Source of the DNA: Symsagittifera roscoffensis | Lineage: Eukaryota; Xenacoelomorpha; Acoela; Convolutidae | Assembly: GCF_963678635.1 (NCBI RefSeq) | Contig: NC_087067.1 | Location: 19,661,639-19,725,638, forward strand | Length of the DNA stretch: 64,000 nt | Direction: 5' to 3' | Part shown: positions 45,230 through 55,411 of the stretch, one piece after another | Layout: every line of letters starts with the position of its first letter | Numbering within the stretch: the stretch's first letter is position 1 | Program-made: the position numbers and the translations under genes | The notes under the pieces: model-generated | Database searches by the model: none | The model's input: only the letters and a program-made list of their open reading frames with translations | What the model was told of the DNA's origin: nothing

Positions 45230-45490
45230 CCTCTAATTGAACCCGGGTCGAGAAACGCATTTCGGAGAATGCAAGTTGCGGACGTCGCTATTCAAAATGC
45301 GTCGTGACCGTCGCGGCCCAAAAGAGCTAAGTCGTGACTTCCAACTCGCGTGACCCTACTGCGCTTAAGTCTCGACTTTGCGCGACTCAAAAACCTCGGA
45401 ATGAGTGCGAAACTTTGGTCGCGCCCTCTATCTCGCTCGACCATACTCGGTCTTAAATTAAGTTGCGGACCTCGATTGGAGAAATGTCGC
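45230..45490. repeat. GC-rich CG-dinucleotide block
   Basis: A sharply bounded 260-bp block rich in CG dinucleotides with recurring 'gtcg', 'tcgcg' and 'gcgac' and paired phrases 'gttgcggac(g/c)tcg' at both ends (45277 and 45463). The composition is unlike the AT-rich flanks. It may be a decayed foreign or structured element. No RNA gene is recognised. Confidence 0.4.
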
Positions 45491-45760
45491 ACATACTGAG
45501 CTGATTTAAATTATTCGAAAAAAAGCGAACACTTCAAATTTCTATGTGTTTTCTCAAATTGGGTCAAGATGAGACAAGAAATGAAAGAAAAATTACTTAG
45601 AATTTTACAATGTTTGTTTGGAATCACTTTTTTCTTCAAAAATTTCAGTCAAAATTTTACCCCAAAAATGGGTCACTTTGGCTTTGTTTAATTAATCAAG
45701 AGTTACGCTATTCTAACACGCAAACTGATGGGTAATTGGTAAAAGAACAGTGCATTGCAA
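45491..45760. repeat. dispersed repeat, second copy of the 20.3-20.7 kb family
   Basis: Same order of blocks as at 20400-20640 ('gctgatttaaatta', 'tttctcaaattgggt', 'aaaattttacc', 'aatgggtca', 'ttaatcaagagttacgc'). Confidence 0.55.
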
Positions 45761-46637
45761 ACAACTTTTCGGTGTGGCGAAAAGCATTTAGTTAAAAACG
45801 ATTCAAAGGAAAAGAACAGTTTATGAGCTGTGCAGCTCATCACGGGAATTCGCTGTTGTGCCCGTGCTCAAGATATACGTGCGTTAGGTTCATTAACTAT
45901 CTGGTCCGGATGATATTTCTTCAGTATCAAGCAACTAGCCGGGACCATGGTGAGCCTCGAACACCGAATCTTTCGGTTGAGAGATAGAGAGGTAACCAGT
46001 TCACCTCTGCAAAAAGTTTTTAAAAGGGGAGGAAATGTTTTCATTACTTTGTTCTTTTTCTTTTTTTTTAAAAATGAAGTGAAAATAAAAGATATTTTTG
46101 AAACAAAATTGTTTCAGGGAAAACAAAAAGCTAAGGCAATTGAAAAATGCGCTAAATTACCACAAAAAAATCGGGAGGAAGAAAAGAAGCCCAGCAACAT
46201 TTTTTTTGATAGGGTAGTTTGCCGAGCAAAAGTGTTAGCAATTACGCAAAAATCTATGCAGTTTATCTCCAGTTTTTCTGGATAATCAACAAATAAAATA
46301 AATTATAAGGCTTTCTATACATTTGATTTAGGGTATGGCATTTGTATTGATAATTGGCCTGAAAAGTTACTCTGAATACAACTATTCTGTTTATTTTCTG
46401 CACCACACTTTTTTGAACTCATTTTTTTATATGTCATTTGCTCAATATTATTGCGCTTTGAACGTTGATAAAAAATCGAAATTTGGAAAGTTGTCACTAT
46501 TTTACTTTTCATATCGCGGTAGCCCTTATAATTGTAAAACCTTAATGGGTTCCTTTCATCACAATAGTTTGCGGTAAAAACATTTCTGTTGTGACTCTTG
46601 TTCTTTATTGTTCCGATGGTAAATTTTCTCGAGTTTA
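45761..46637. other. spacer with an unassigned 112-codon frame
   Basis: A + frame at 45947-46285 starts MVSLEHRIFRL, contains a phenylalanine run coded by a T homopolymer and ends KSMQFISSFSG. It has no recognised domain. It could be a transposon remnant. A phrase 'gactcttgttctttattg(t/c)tccgatggt' occurs at ~46592 and again at 46641, just at the start of the duplicated block. Confidence 0.35.
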
Positions 46638-46857
46638 ATGACTCTTGTTCTTTATTGCTCCGATGGTGACTTTTTTTGAGGGCTCAAAATTCGAAACAAA
46701 AAGAATACTTACAAAAAATTAACTTAGTTAAGATTTTGATGGATTTCAATGCCTTGCAAAACCCATGTAACACGATTTATATCAGTTTTTTAGGCTACAA
46801 AATCAATTTTTCCTATCTAACGTAAAAATTCATTCAATCCAATCTAAATCGTTTTAC

Positions 46858-46997
46858 TAAATGGGCTATTGTAAATTTTAGGTAAAGGTTTGTACAGCAA
46901 AATTAAGATTTATGTCTCTATAGGCGAACTGCGTATAGAGACATAACTCTAAATTTTGCCATACAAACACACACCTAAAATTACAATAGCCCATTTA
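46858..46997. mobile_element. short MITE with TA flanks (copy 1)
   Basis: 'taaatgggctattgtaaattt' at the left is mirrored by 'aaattacaatagcccattta' at the right. The arms extend inward through 'tttgtac/tttgtatgg' and 'tctctatagg' blocks, making a ~140-bp near-hairpin. Flanking TA at both ends suggests a Tc1/mariner-type target. Non-coding. Confidence 0.65.
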
Positions 46998-47054
46998 GAT
47001 AAACTACACAATACAATTATTACGTGTGTTTAATTTCCAATTTCTTCCAATGCC

Positions 47055-47665
47055 GTGGAAAAAAGATTTGTGACTCCAGAAAATTTATTGGACAAAAGTA
47101 TAATAACACCATCGTTAAATCTTTTATTTTGTGTTGAAGTTAAATTGATTGCTGTAAGAATAAGCAAGAAGCTCTGTGAAATGATAAGCTTGCTAATTGG
47201 GTGGGAACAATCATTGCCTATAAAGGAAAAACAGCAACCAGAGAAACTAAGACCAAAAAGACGTATAAAGAACTTTTTTTTTCTATTATAGAAAGATGAT
47301 TTACCAGTTTCATTACATCTGTAACTGCTTTTTGTGGTCTTATTTTAAAGCAAAAACTCACAAAAGTGAAAATGAACTCAGCGTATCTTGCAGTTATAAC
47401 GGAAATTGAAGAAAAGATAATTGAATCTTTAAGAACCAAGTTGGGCATAGATACGTGTAGACTCAGGGTCAATCATCTCCAAAATTTGTCTAGTTTTGCT
47501 TTCAAATTTGACAAAATTTACTGCAAAGTTGTTAGAATCAGACAAAAAGATTGGTTTTTCCAGACATATTCAAAATTGCTAAAAATAAACATCTCTTTAA
47601 AGAAGGCAATGAATCATCATAATTCAGGCATATTTTTCCCATACCAGTTTCAAGTGAAGTTTTGA
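47055..47665 (+). pseudogene. unassigned retroelement-like coding remnant (copy 1)
   Basis: Frames starting MEKRFVTPENLLDKSI (47055) and MKMNSAYLAVITEIEEKI (47366) lie in series and look like parts of one broken gene. The first is basic at its end (KLRPKRRIKNFF). No domain was recognised. The position just upstream of the RT remnant suggests an upstream part of the same element. Confidence 0.35.
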
Positions 47666-47690
47666 GCGGGTCAATTAAGGTTCAAAAAAC

Positions 47691-47930
47691 TTGTATCTCA
47701 CAGAAAATGTCTCATACTTTAGCCAACAATCAATTGTTATAAAGGACATTGAACTGGAAAAAAGTGAAAGTAATCTCATTTTGTATGCAGACGACACTGA
47801 CTTAAAAAAACTGGTAGAAACAGTAAAACAACCAGTCGACCTCATAAATTTTTGGATAAACCATAATGTTGGTTACAAAACAACAAGCTGACTTTAAATG
47901 ATGATAAAGCAAAGTTAATAGTACAAAGTT
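47691..47930 (+). pseudogene. LINE-like reverse transcriptase fragment (copy 1)
   Basis: Contains NLILYADDTDLKKLVETV, a Y-A-D-D box in the usual non-LTR context (hydrophobic-YADDT-x-L). After it comes 'VDLINFWINHN' and, past a stop, 'LTLNDDKAKLIVQS', resembling the W-x-x-x-N-x-L-x-L-N-x-x-K-(T/A)-K block downstream. Only this palm segment is recognisable. Confidence 0.6.
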
Positions 47931-50095
47931 AATAGAAGCAACAAAAACATGAGACGGGACATTGAATTGATTAGCTATCGAATAGAAGTAATTGTTCTTT
48001 TCTGAGGTGTTGAAACTGAGTTCAAACTTTCCTTTATAGATCATACTACAAATTTTCTAAACAATTTTTTAAGTTTTCAAGGTATGTAATACAAGTTGAG
48101 AAAAATTGTAGGTAAAAATCAACTTTTATGGGCAAATAATGCTGAACGCAGTTTTACAGTACGAAGTTTTGACTTATGCGTTTTATGCGTCAACAGAGGA
48201 AAAGCTGCATTTCGACTCTAATTCAAGATACCGTTAGTGAGAGAAACTAGCTTACAATTTTGAGCAAGACAGTTTTAGATAGGCAGATACATGCAAACAA
48301 AAGGTAACGAAACTTTCCAATACTACGCAGATTTTTAATTGCGGTTTCAGGGCTTCAATATCAAATCTAAGTCTTCAATTTTGATTTTTTGCACGAATTC
48401 ATTCAAGGAAGTTTCCAAATGATTCAACTCATTTTTGAGTAAATTTTTTTTTAGTATTATTCTAAAATTTACTGTTTTTAGCAGAAGCAAATAGCCCAAA
48501 AGTCAAGTAGATCTGTAAGAATCAATTTTTCCATTAAATTTTTGTCTGACTATATAGTGGAGGTACCAGCCGGAGACATTTTTAATGTGGAGAGCGGAAG
48601 ACTGGAGGAAACAACAAAAACACTGCGGAGAAGCAACCTTGAAAAAATGACTGAAAGAGTCTGGAAAATTTGTTATAACTTGGCCAAAATTTTGAAAACA
48701 CTAAAATCCTAAGAATAGACGAGGAAAACGGTTCCCATAAATTTTCTGCAAAAAAAATAGACAATGAAATAAACGTTCTACAAAAAAGGGGCAGATATGG
48801 AAATTCGAAGGTTGTTAGGATAGGTTTTTTGTATTGCCAAAAAAATCAAGATGAAAAAAGAAGTATCTAAAAATGCACTGGAATCCAGATTAATCATACG
48901 ACAGATACAGAAAAATAATTATTGCCTGCCGAGTATCGAAAACCAGCTTGCGACAAAATTTTCCAGCAACTGTAGTTGGAAACCGGTAGTTGGTGGCCAA
49001 AATTCTTCTCTTCCAGATTTGTCAAAGAGGGATTCCTGAAGGACCCGAGGAAAGTAGATATGATTCCAATGACCCGAGGAAAATATATGATCCCAACAAT
49101 AAAAAAAAAGAGTGTTGGTGTGGATTGTGGTTAAAAAAATTTTTGTCAATTTTTGTCGACTGAAATTGCAAACTTCAGACGATGCTCAAATTCTTGCATA
49201 TGAACCTAAGGAGTTATTGATTGCCTCGAAAAAATTACGTGGACTGGGGGTCCTGCTGCCATCTATTTCTCAATTGCCAAAATTATCGAAATTAAATTTT
49301 CTCAGGCAGTGATCACTAACTTGTGTTGAATGAATTTTCGTGACCATCAAAAAACGTTCCTAAGCCTTGTTAGCGTAAATTTTTTCTGCTTGGTGTGATA
49401 AAAGAATCTGACGTAGAAATATAATTTAGGCATATTAGACAGTCAAAGAGTAATATCTCCAAAATGAACATAATTGTTGTAGAAAAATAATTAGAAAAAC
49501 TAAAAGAAAATTTAGGAAGCTTTGTTTAGGAAACTTTTTGCTGAAACTTTTAGAAATTTTTTATTACCAAATTGAAGCCTAAAAACTCCAAAAACAGTTT
49601 TACTTGCTTGGGCATAATTCAGTTAGTAAGCCTGCTCGCCGGCTTTATTCGCTCGAATTAAGACAAAAAATCATAAAATTCAAAAGAGTTTTTCTCGACA
49701 CTGGGTTTTTTTTGGAAATTTTTAAGGTGGTTCGAATCACGACTGAAAGGGCTTTATAATGTCATATCACTCAACCCAGTCCGATCATTGTTTGTGGTAC
49801 CTGATTTTGCGTGGAAAACAAACAGCAAAAAAAAAAACTAAAACACCCAAATATAAAGTTCCTCCCCATTTTCAATATTCGGAACAAAAACAAAATATAC
49901 TGCACTGCTGAGCAGTCATACCAAATTGATGAAATGACGTAAGACGAGAGATAACACACTATTCAACGGATTTCAAAAAGGAAATATAGACAAATTCCAA
50001 GTTTTCCTGGCCTTAGCTTTGTAAAAACAGGGACATAAAGGTTCCATAAATGTTTTATAGGAGTTTACGTATTGGGAGATATGTCTGATGAATTT
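47931..50095. other. inner part of duplication copy 1, mostly unassigned
   Basis: Short frames such as the one at 48851-49039 have no recognised domain. Bases ~49690-49920 carry the 'tttgtggtacctgatttt' repeat also present near 10200 and, inverted, near 62800. The counterpart in copy 2 is 55412-57576. Confidence 0.35.
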
Positions 50096-50099
50096 CAAA

Positions 50100-50574
50100 G
50101 TTTGATGGGGATGTACTTAAGAAAACACTAAATACCGATAGTTACCCAGATGATATTTTAATAGCGACAGTTAGCGCAACCTGGGAATACACGAGAAGGG
50201 TCTTTGAATTTTTCAAAACGCTCGACGAAACCTTGCCAGACCATTTGTAACTTATTTGAACCCTGTAAAAACAAAGATACGAAAAAAACAACCCAGTCAA
50301 GGTGAACAACGTGGCTGAAAAACAACTACAGTATGGTTTTTCTGTTGAACAAATGCCGTAAAGAGATGTGTGCGTTGTCGACCCTCTATCTCGTCATTTA
50401 ATAAACAAACCGGCAGTGGTTCTTCTCCCTCTTCTGTCAAATACCGATTTTGCGTTAAGAGATATTGCATCAGTAGGGTTTTTAGCCCCGCAGCACATTT
50501 TTAGGAGTAAGTCTCAAAATTCGGGTGGACTTTTTTTTACTGACAGGGGATCCATGAACTACATCAATCGGTAG
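50100..50574 (+). pseudogene. Gypsy-like RT/RNase H end fragments (copy 1)
   Basis: 'SYPDDILIATVSATWEYTRR' resembles a Gypsy RT Y-x-D-D-I box followed by the T-W-E-x-H-x-x-x-(L/V) helix. Further on, 'CVVDPLSRHL' resembles the (A)DALSR motif at the RNase H-integrase junction. Most of the sequence between the two motifs is missing, so the remnant is internally deleted. The frame from 50368 encodes 68 residues. Confidence 0.45.
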
Positions 50575-52226
50575 AATGCCACCAGAATTCCATGCATTAA
50601 GAGTATTAAGGTCAAAAACCCGTCAATTCAGAGGGTTTCCACACCCCTGCTGAACACATAAGCTGGGCCCATGTTGAACAAGTACCTGGGATACACCAGA
50701 TACAAAACTAGCATCAGGTTGATCGACATGCTCAAGAGATCCTGTACGAACGCCTCAAAAATAGTGTTCCCGCGTAAAATATCTTATCCATGTACTTCTT
50801 CGCCCAGCAAGGACTCAAGAATTTCAAGATTCCGTATGATTTTCTGGTTTTCAATTCAACCTTTGCATGCTCTCTCCTAAAGACAACGATAGTGGTCTCG
50901 TTTGATGACGCGACGAACGTTCCCACCTTCATTTCCCTCTTCCCACCGTCATTACCCTCCGGCAGAAACTGCCATATTTGCTTAATTAGGGGAGGCGCGT
51001 TTTCCTTTGTCTTGTCCGTAATCTTCTCCAGCATTGGCGTCAAGAACGGCCATTTCCCTCTTTCTTGAGTTAGGCGATACGCCATCGACTTCAACTGCTT
51101 CTCTGCTCCCGACCCAAACTTTCGATCGTTGATGGATCCCCTCGCACTGCTAGTGGAACCCGTAATCGAGAGCTCCATGCTCCGAAACCACAAACTGGCG
51201 GTCAAGTGGCTCACCACGGGCTGCTCATCCCCTATCTCAGATTCGATATCTATAGACAAAGCACCTCGTCCAACACGAACAATATTCCTGCAAGCTCGTA
51301 GAAACCCCTAGGGGCAGGAGACACATCTGCCTAAGCCACCACAATTTTCGACTTCAAAAATCTCAAGTTCACCGGCTCAAGTTCTCAATTAGGAGCTCCC
51401 GTTAACATCCGCAGCCCTCCGCAATCAAGACTAACATCGCATACACGAACTGAAGAGCTGGTGGCATGCTTGCATAGCCTGGTCAGGAATTGAATACCAA
51501 CTTCGTTTTCTATCCCAGTCGAGGGGTCATTAATTCCTGCGCCTCGTTCATTGCGCTAAGCAACGTCTGAATCACATCCCAGATCTTCTTCGGTGTCGGC
51601 TCTCCATTTCTCAAGGGCCCAAGCAATCCTGCTGCCTGCAGATGATCATTCATCCCCGCCAACAACAACAACTCGGGTTCACACGGCGTTTCTGAGTTCA
51701 TTGCCACAACCAGAGTCAACATCTGATTGAGCTCCGACCCCGACAGCAGGTACACCAACGTTTCTGGCCAGAACAACTTTGGAGACGTTCCATCGAAGTC
51801 CGAGCCCCAACAATGATCACCCTCGCTGCTCCAGGGTCTGAGCGATCATAGACTGCCAGAGTCTTGGCCAGTTGTGAGGTTTTATAGGATTTTTCGATCT
51901 GGGGTCTTTCGACAATTTTGGGCCCAAGTAAGCAGTATCGGGGAGTCCTATACTCTTCGGCTCAAAAAGCTTCTTCACAGCTCTTAACTGCGCGGGAATC
52001 GCCACCCTAATTCTGACAATGCTCGTGCGATGCTTCGATGGTTCCACGATGAGGCCTGGGCTTCCCAATTCCTTGAGAGGCCGGTAGTTGACTGGACCGA
52101 AGATCGATTTCTTGGAATTCCAGTTAGATCCGCTGTTTCCAAAGTTTTATCTGGAGAAAAATGCGCTTCGTGCACTTTCAGCCAAACCACGCAAAACCTC
52201 CAAAATTTCATCCTCGCTTAATTTGA
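50559..52226 (-). pseudogene. SGNH/GDSL-like protein with C-terminal membrane segments, antisense (copy 1)
   Basis: Read from 52226 downward: a ~135-residue N-terminal region with one stop and a shift; then RVIIVG next to SDFDGTSPKLFW, which looks like the G-D-S block of SGNH hydrolases with the Asp lost at a 1-base gap near 51800; then LLLLAGMNDHL, like the G-x-N-D block; then 'PGYASMPPALQFVYAM' near 51440. After more breaks a long frame (51259-50732) leads to two hydrophobic segments near the end. Copy 1 has one C fewer at ~50770 and loses frame before these segments. Esterase-type SGNH folds occur in some retroelements, but no identity is certain. It lies antisense between RT-like and integrase-like fragments. 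Confidence 0.5.
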
Positions 52227-52296
52227 TAAATCAGGATTTATCTACAATTTGAAAAAATTAAGAAAAATTTATATCCTAGACAAGTAATTAAAGAAA

Positions 52297-52542
52297 ATGT
52301 TTTTTTTTCAATATCATAATATTAAAGAAAGTGACTCCTGCATGTTGATTGGTGGAAATAGCCTTGACAAAACAATCAATAAAATGAACGCGAAGAAAAA
52401 ATTGACTATGCTGCTGAACAGCTTCAAACAAACCAGGGCAAGCACACTTGAAAGTATGTCAAATTCACACACCAAAACAAAACTGTGTAATCCTGACTGC
52501 AGGACAAAAGATTTGGCAAGGTTCTGTTATTTAATCAAGTAA
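52297..52542 (+). pseudogene. short unassigned frame (copy 1)
   Basis: 81 residues ending CRTKDLARFCYLIK, Lys/Ser/Thr-rich, with Cys at CNPDC. It might be a gag or linker piece of the retroelement remnant. The counterpart is 59821-60021. No family is recognised. Confidence 0.25.
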
Positions 52543-53079
52543 CTGATTCTATCTCTTCCATTTCTGAGTCAAAACTGACTTGGATGAAAGCTCCAATGCA
52601 GTTAAACCCCTGTGAATATCCTGTATAGCCCTTTCCCGGAGCGTAACTGCTAATCAATTCATGCTCAGGGCCTCTTTTTTCAATGGATAGCAGTTTCTGA
52701 TATTCGTTTCTTGGTTTTGCCTACCGTTAAGGAGCTGATGCCACCAAAATTAAAAACGCTAAAACAAAATGGAAAACAAGATATTGCTCAGTTAGAGGTC
52801 TTTTCTTCTCATGTCTTGATAACCTCCCTCAGAATGGTGGCTGCTAATACTTTGAGGGACGCCTAGTTCTGTAAGAACCCCAATGCTATCGAGTTTACAA
52901 GAAACGTTCGAAGGCCAGTTTGCAATGAATAGCTCAGCCATTTAGTGTGTTTGATGCTCTAAAATCTGTCGTTAAACTGAATTCCTTGGAGGAAACTGCA
53001 TTTAGTATGTACAAACCAGTAAGGTTTTAAAAGCAGTTAGACCTTCGGCTGATGTGAGAATTGTATCCTGCGGTATAAT

Positions 53080-53300
53080 CAAAAGGATATTGGAAAATCG
53101 ACTTCATTGGCTCTAGCGTACACGTCCTTAAGTGTATCGATCATTTTTCAAAATTTCTATCAGCTCAAATCATTACTAGCCCTCCAGCTAAGAGTTCCTA
53201 CAGAACAAAATAGCACTTTACGGCTCACCAAATACCATCAGAACCGATCAAGGTTCATGTTTAAGGGCTAAAGAAGATGAAAAATTTGGCAGTCAAACAA
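53080..53300 (+). pseudogene. retroelement integrase core fragment (copy 1)
   Basis: KGYWKIDFIGSSVHVLKCIDHFSKFLSA (given here as YWKIDFIG and CIDHFSKFLSA) matches the first Asp region of retroviral-type integrases. After a frameshift, IRTDQGSCLRAKE matches the second Asp region (TDxGS). The Glu region was not found. It is broken by a TAG and shifts. Confidence 0.6.
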
Positions 53301-53456
53301 AACCTGAATTCGGAAGAAATTATCTAGACAAAGGGAAAATTAATTTGCCGAGCAGAAAGGGAGGATTGGGGCGTACCGGAGAACATAGAACATGCGATAC
53401 TTGATGAGTCACTCTCTTCAAATACATTGGAAAAACTCTTAAATAACCCGTACCTT

Positions 53457-53848
53457 ACAAAAACTTGGAAACCAGATCTGAGCATCGTAAAATCTTGCCT
53501 ATTTCAGATCTTGTCCAGACATGGTGCATGTTTCGTTTGGACATGGACATGTCTGAATCAGGACTGAGGCAGGCATGGATTCCATCACAAAAGCAGATCT
53601 GCTCAAGGCCTGATTCAGACCTGGGGCACACATGGGTCAGACCTGCTGCAGATCTGTACCAGGTCTGACCCATGTGTGCCCCAGGTCTGAATCAGGCCTT
53701 GAGCAGATCTGCTTTTGTGATGGAATCCATGCCTGCGTCAGTCCTGATTCAGACATGTCCATGTCCAAACGAAACATGCACCATGTCTGGACAAGATCTG
53801 AAATAGGCAAGATTTTACGATGCTCAGATCTGGTTTCCAAGTTTTTGT
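53457..53848. repeat. 392-bp near-perfect palindrome
   Basis: Arms of 189 bp (53457-53645 and 53660-53848) surround a 14-bp loop. One mismatch was seen (actgaggca against the complement of tgcgtcagt). The arms contain repeated 'cagatctg', 'cagacctg' and 'tcaggcctga' phrases. It starts 16 bp after the end of duplication copy 1. Reading frames on either strand are mirror images and not genes. Confidence 0.93.
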
Positions 53849-54118
53849 TGGATAGATTTCCACTCACTAAAACTTCAAAAAGACTCCGGGGCAGATCGAT
53901 TCAAGGGTCCAAAAACAGTTTTGATCAATTTTTTTTTGCAAACAAGGCAAAAAAACAAGCTGTTTAAAAGATTTATTGAAATGTTTTATTTTCAATATTT
54001 TAACTAAAACACTTGCTAGATGTTGAAGAACAAGAAAATGAACCACATAATTGGACTCTTTTCCAATTTCCCAACCCCCAACGAAGTTTATAACATTAGA
54101 AGTCGTTTTTAAAAATTT
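53849..54118. other. spacer between palindrome and duplication copy 2
   Basis: Short AT-rich stretch. No feature recognised. Confidence 0.4.
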
Positions 54119-54339
54119 AATGACTCTTGTTCTTTATTGCTCCGATGGTGACTTTTTTTGAGGGCTCAAAATTCGAAACAAAAAGAATACTTACAAAAAA
54201 TTAACTTAGTTAAGATTTTGATGGATTTCAATGCCTTGCAAAACCCATGTAACACGATTTATATCAGTTTTTTAGGCTACAAAATCAATTTTTCCTATCT
54301 AACGTAAAAATTCATTCAATCCAATCTAAATCGTTTTAC

Positions 54340-54479
54340 TAAATGGGCTATTGTAAATTTTAGGTAAAGGTTTGTACAGCAAAATTAAGATTTATGTCTC
54401 TATAGGCGAACTGCGTATAGAGACATAACTCTAAATTTTGCCATACAAACACACACCTAAAATTACAATAGCCCATTTA
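54340..54479. mobile_element. short MITE with TA flanks (copy 2)
   Basis: The same element as at 46858-46997, carried in the second copy of the duplication. Confidence 0.65.
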
Positions 54480-54536
54480 GATAAACTACACAAAACAATT
54501 ATTACGTGTGTTTAATTTCCAATTTCTTCCAATGCC

Positions 54537-55146
54537 GTGGAAAAAAGATTTGTGACTCCAGAAAATTTATTGGACAAAAGTATAATAACACCATCGTTAA
54601 ATCTTTTATTTTGTGTTGAAGTTAAATTGATTGCTGTAAGAATAAGCAAGAAGCTCTGTGAAATGATAAGCTTGCTAATTGGGTGGGAACAATCATTGCC
54701 TATAAAGGAAAAACAGCAACCAGAGAAACTAAGACCAAAAAGACGTATAAAGAACTTTTTTTTCTATTATAGAAAGATGATTTACCAGTTTCATTATATC
54801 TGTAACTGCTTTTTGTGGTCTTATTTTAAAGCAAAAACTCACAAAAGTGAAAATGAACTCAGCGTATCTTGCAGTTATAACGGAAATTGAAGAAAAGATA
54901 ATTGAATCTTTAAGAACCAAGTTGGGCATAGATGCGTGTAGACTCAGGGTCAATCATCTCCAAAATTTGTCTAGTTTTGCTTTCAAATTTGACAAAATTC
55001 ACTGCAAAGTTGTTAGAATCAGACAAAAAGATTGGTTTTTCCAGACATATTCAAAATTGCTAAAAATAAACATCTCTTTAAAGAAGGCAATGAATCATCA
55101 TAATTCAGGCATATTTTTCTCATACCAGTTTCAAGTGAAGTTTTGA
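54537..55146 (+). pseudogene. unassigned retroelement-like coding remnant (copy 2)
   Basis: Counterpart of 47055-47665. A shorter T run near 54760 lets the first frame read 117 residues where copy 1 stops after 78. Otherwise the same. Confidence 0.35.
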
Positions 55147-55171
55147 GCGGGTCAATTAAGGTTCAAAAAAC

Positions 55172-55411
55172 TTGTATCTCACAGAAAATGTCTCATACTT
55201 TAGCCAACAATCAATTGTTATAAAGGACATTGAACTGGAAAAAAGTGAAAGTAATCTCATTTTGTATGCAGACGACACTGACTTAAAAAAACTGGTAGAA
55301 ACAGTAAAACAACCAGTCGACCTCATAAATTTTTGGATAAACCATAATGTTGGTTACAAAACAACAAGCTGACTTTAAATGATGATAAAGCAAAGTTAAT
55401 AGTACAAAGTT
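55172..55411 (+). pseudogene. LINE-like reverse transcriptase fragment (copy 2)
   Basis: The same YADDTDL-containing fragment in the second copy of the duplication, with the same stop codon. Confidence 0.6.

Larger units (their letters stand above)
46638..53440 (+). repeat. 6.8-kb direct duplication, copy 1
   Basis: Starts 'aatgactcttgttctttatt' and ends '...gaaaaactcttaaataac'. It is matched by 54119-60928 at an offset of 7477-7482 bp. Up to ~52900 the two copies differ at only rare positions and short homopolymer indels. From ~52905 to the end the difference rises to several percent by eye. The block is made of broken retroelement pieces plus an antisense gene. Confidence 0.92.

Noticed and set aside
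45947-46285. A 112-codon host gene
   Set aside because: Contains a homopolymer-coded Phe run and has no domain, no intron signals and no homolog I can recognise. Kept only as an unassigned frame.
51129-51311. Plus-strand frames opposite the SGNH-like gene (50790-51068, 51129-51311, 52030-52221)
   Set aside because: The minus strand carries the recognisable motifs in series, and the plus frames are disconnected shadows.
53455-53967. Four mirror-image reading frames with Cys/Trp-containing translations
   Set aside because: They are translations of the palindrome arms in both strands, so they cannot be taken as genes.
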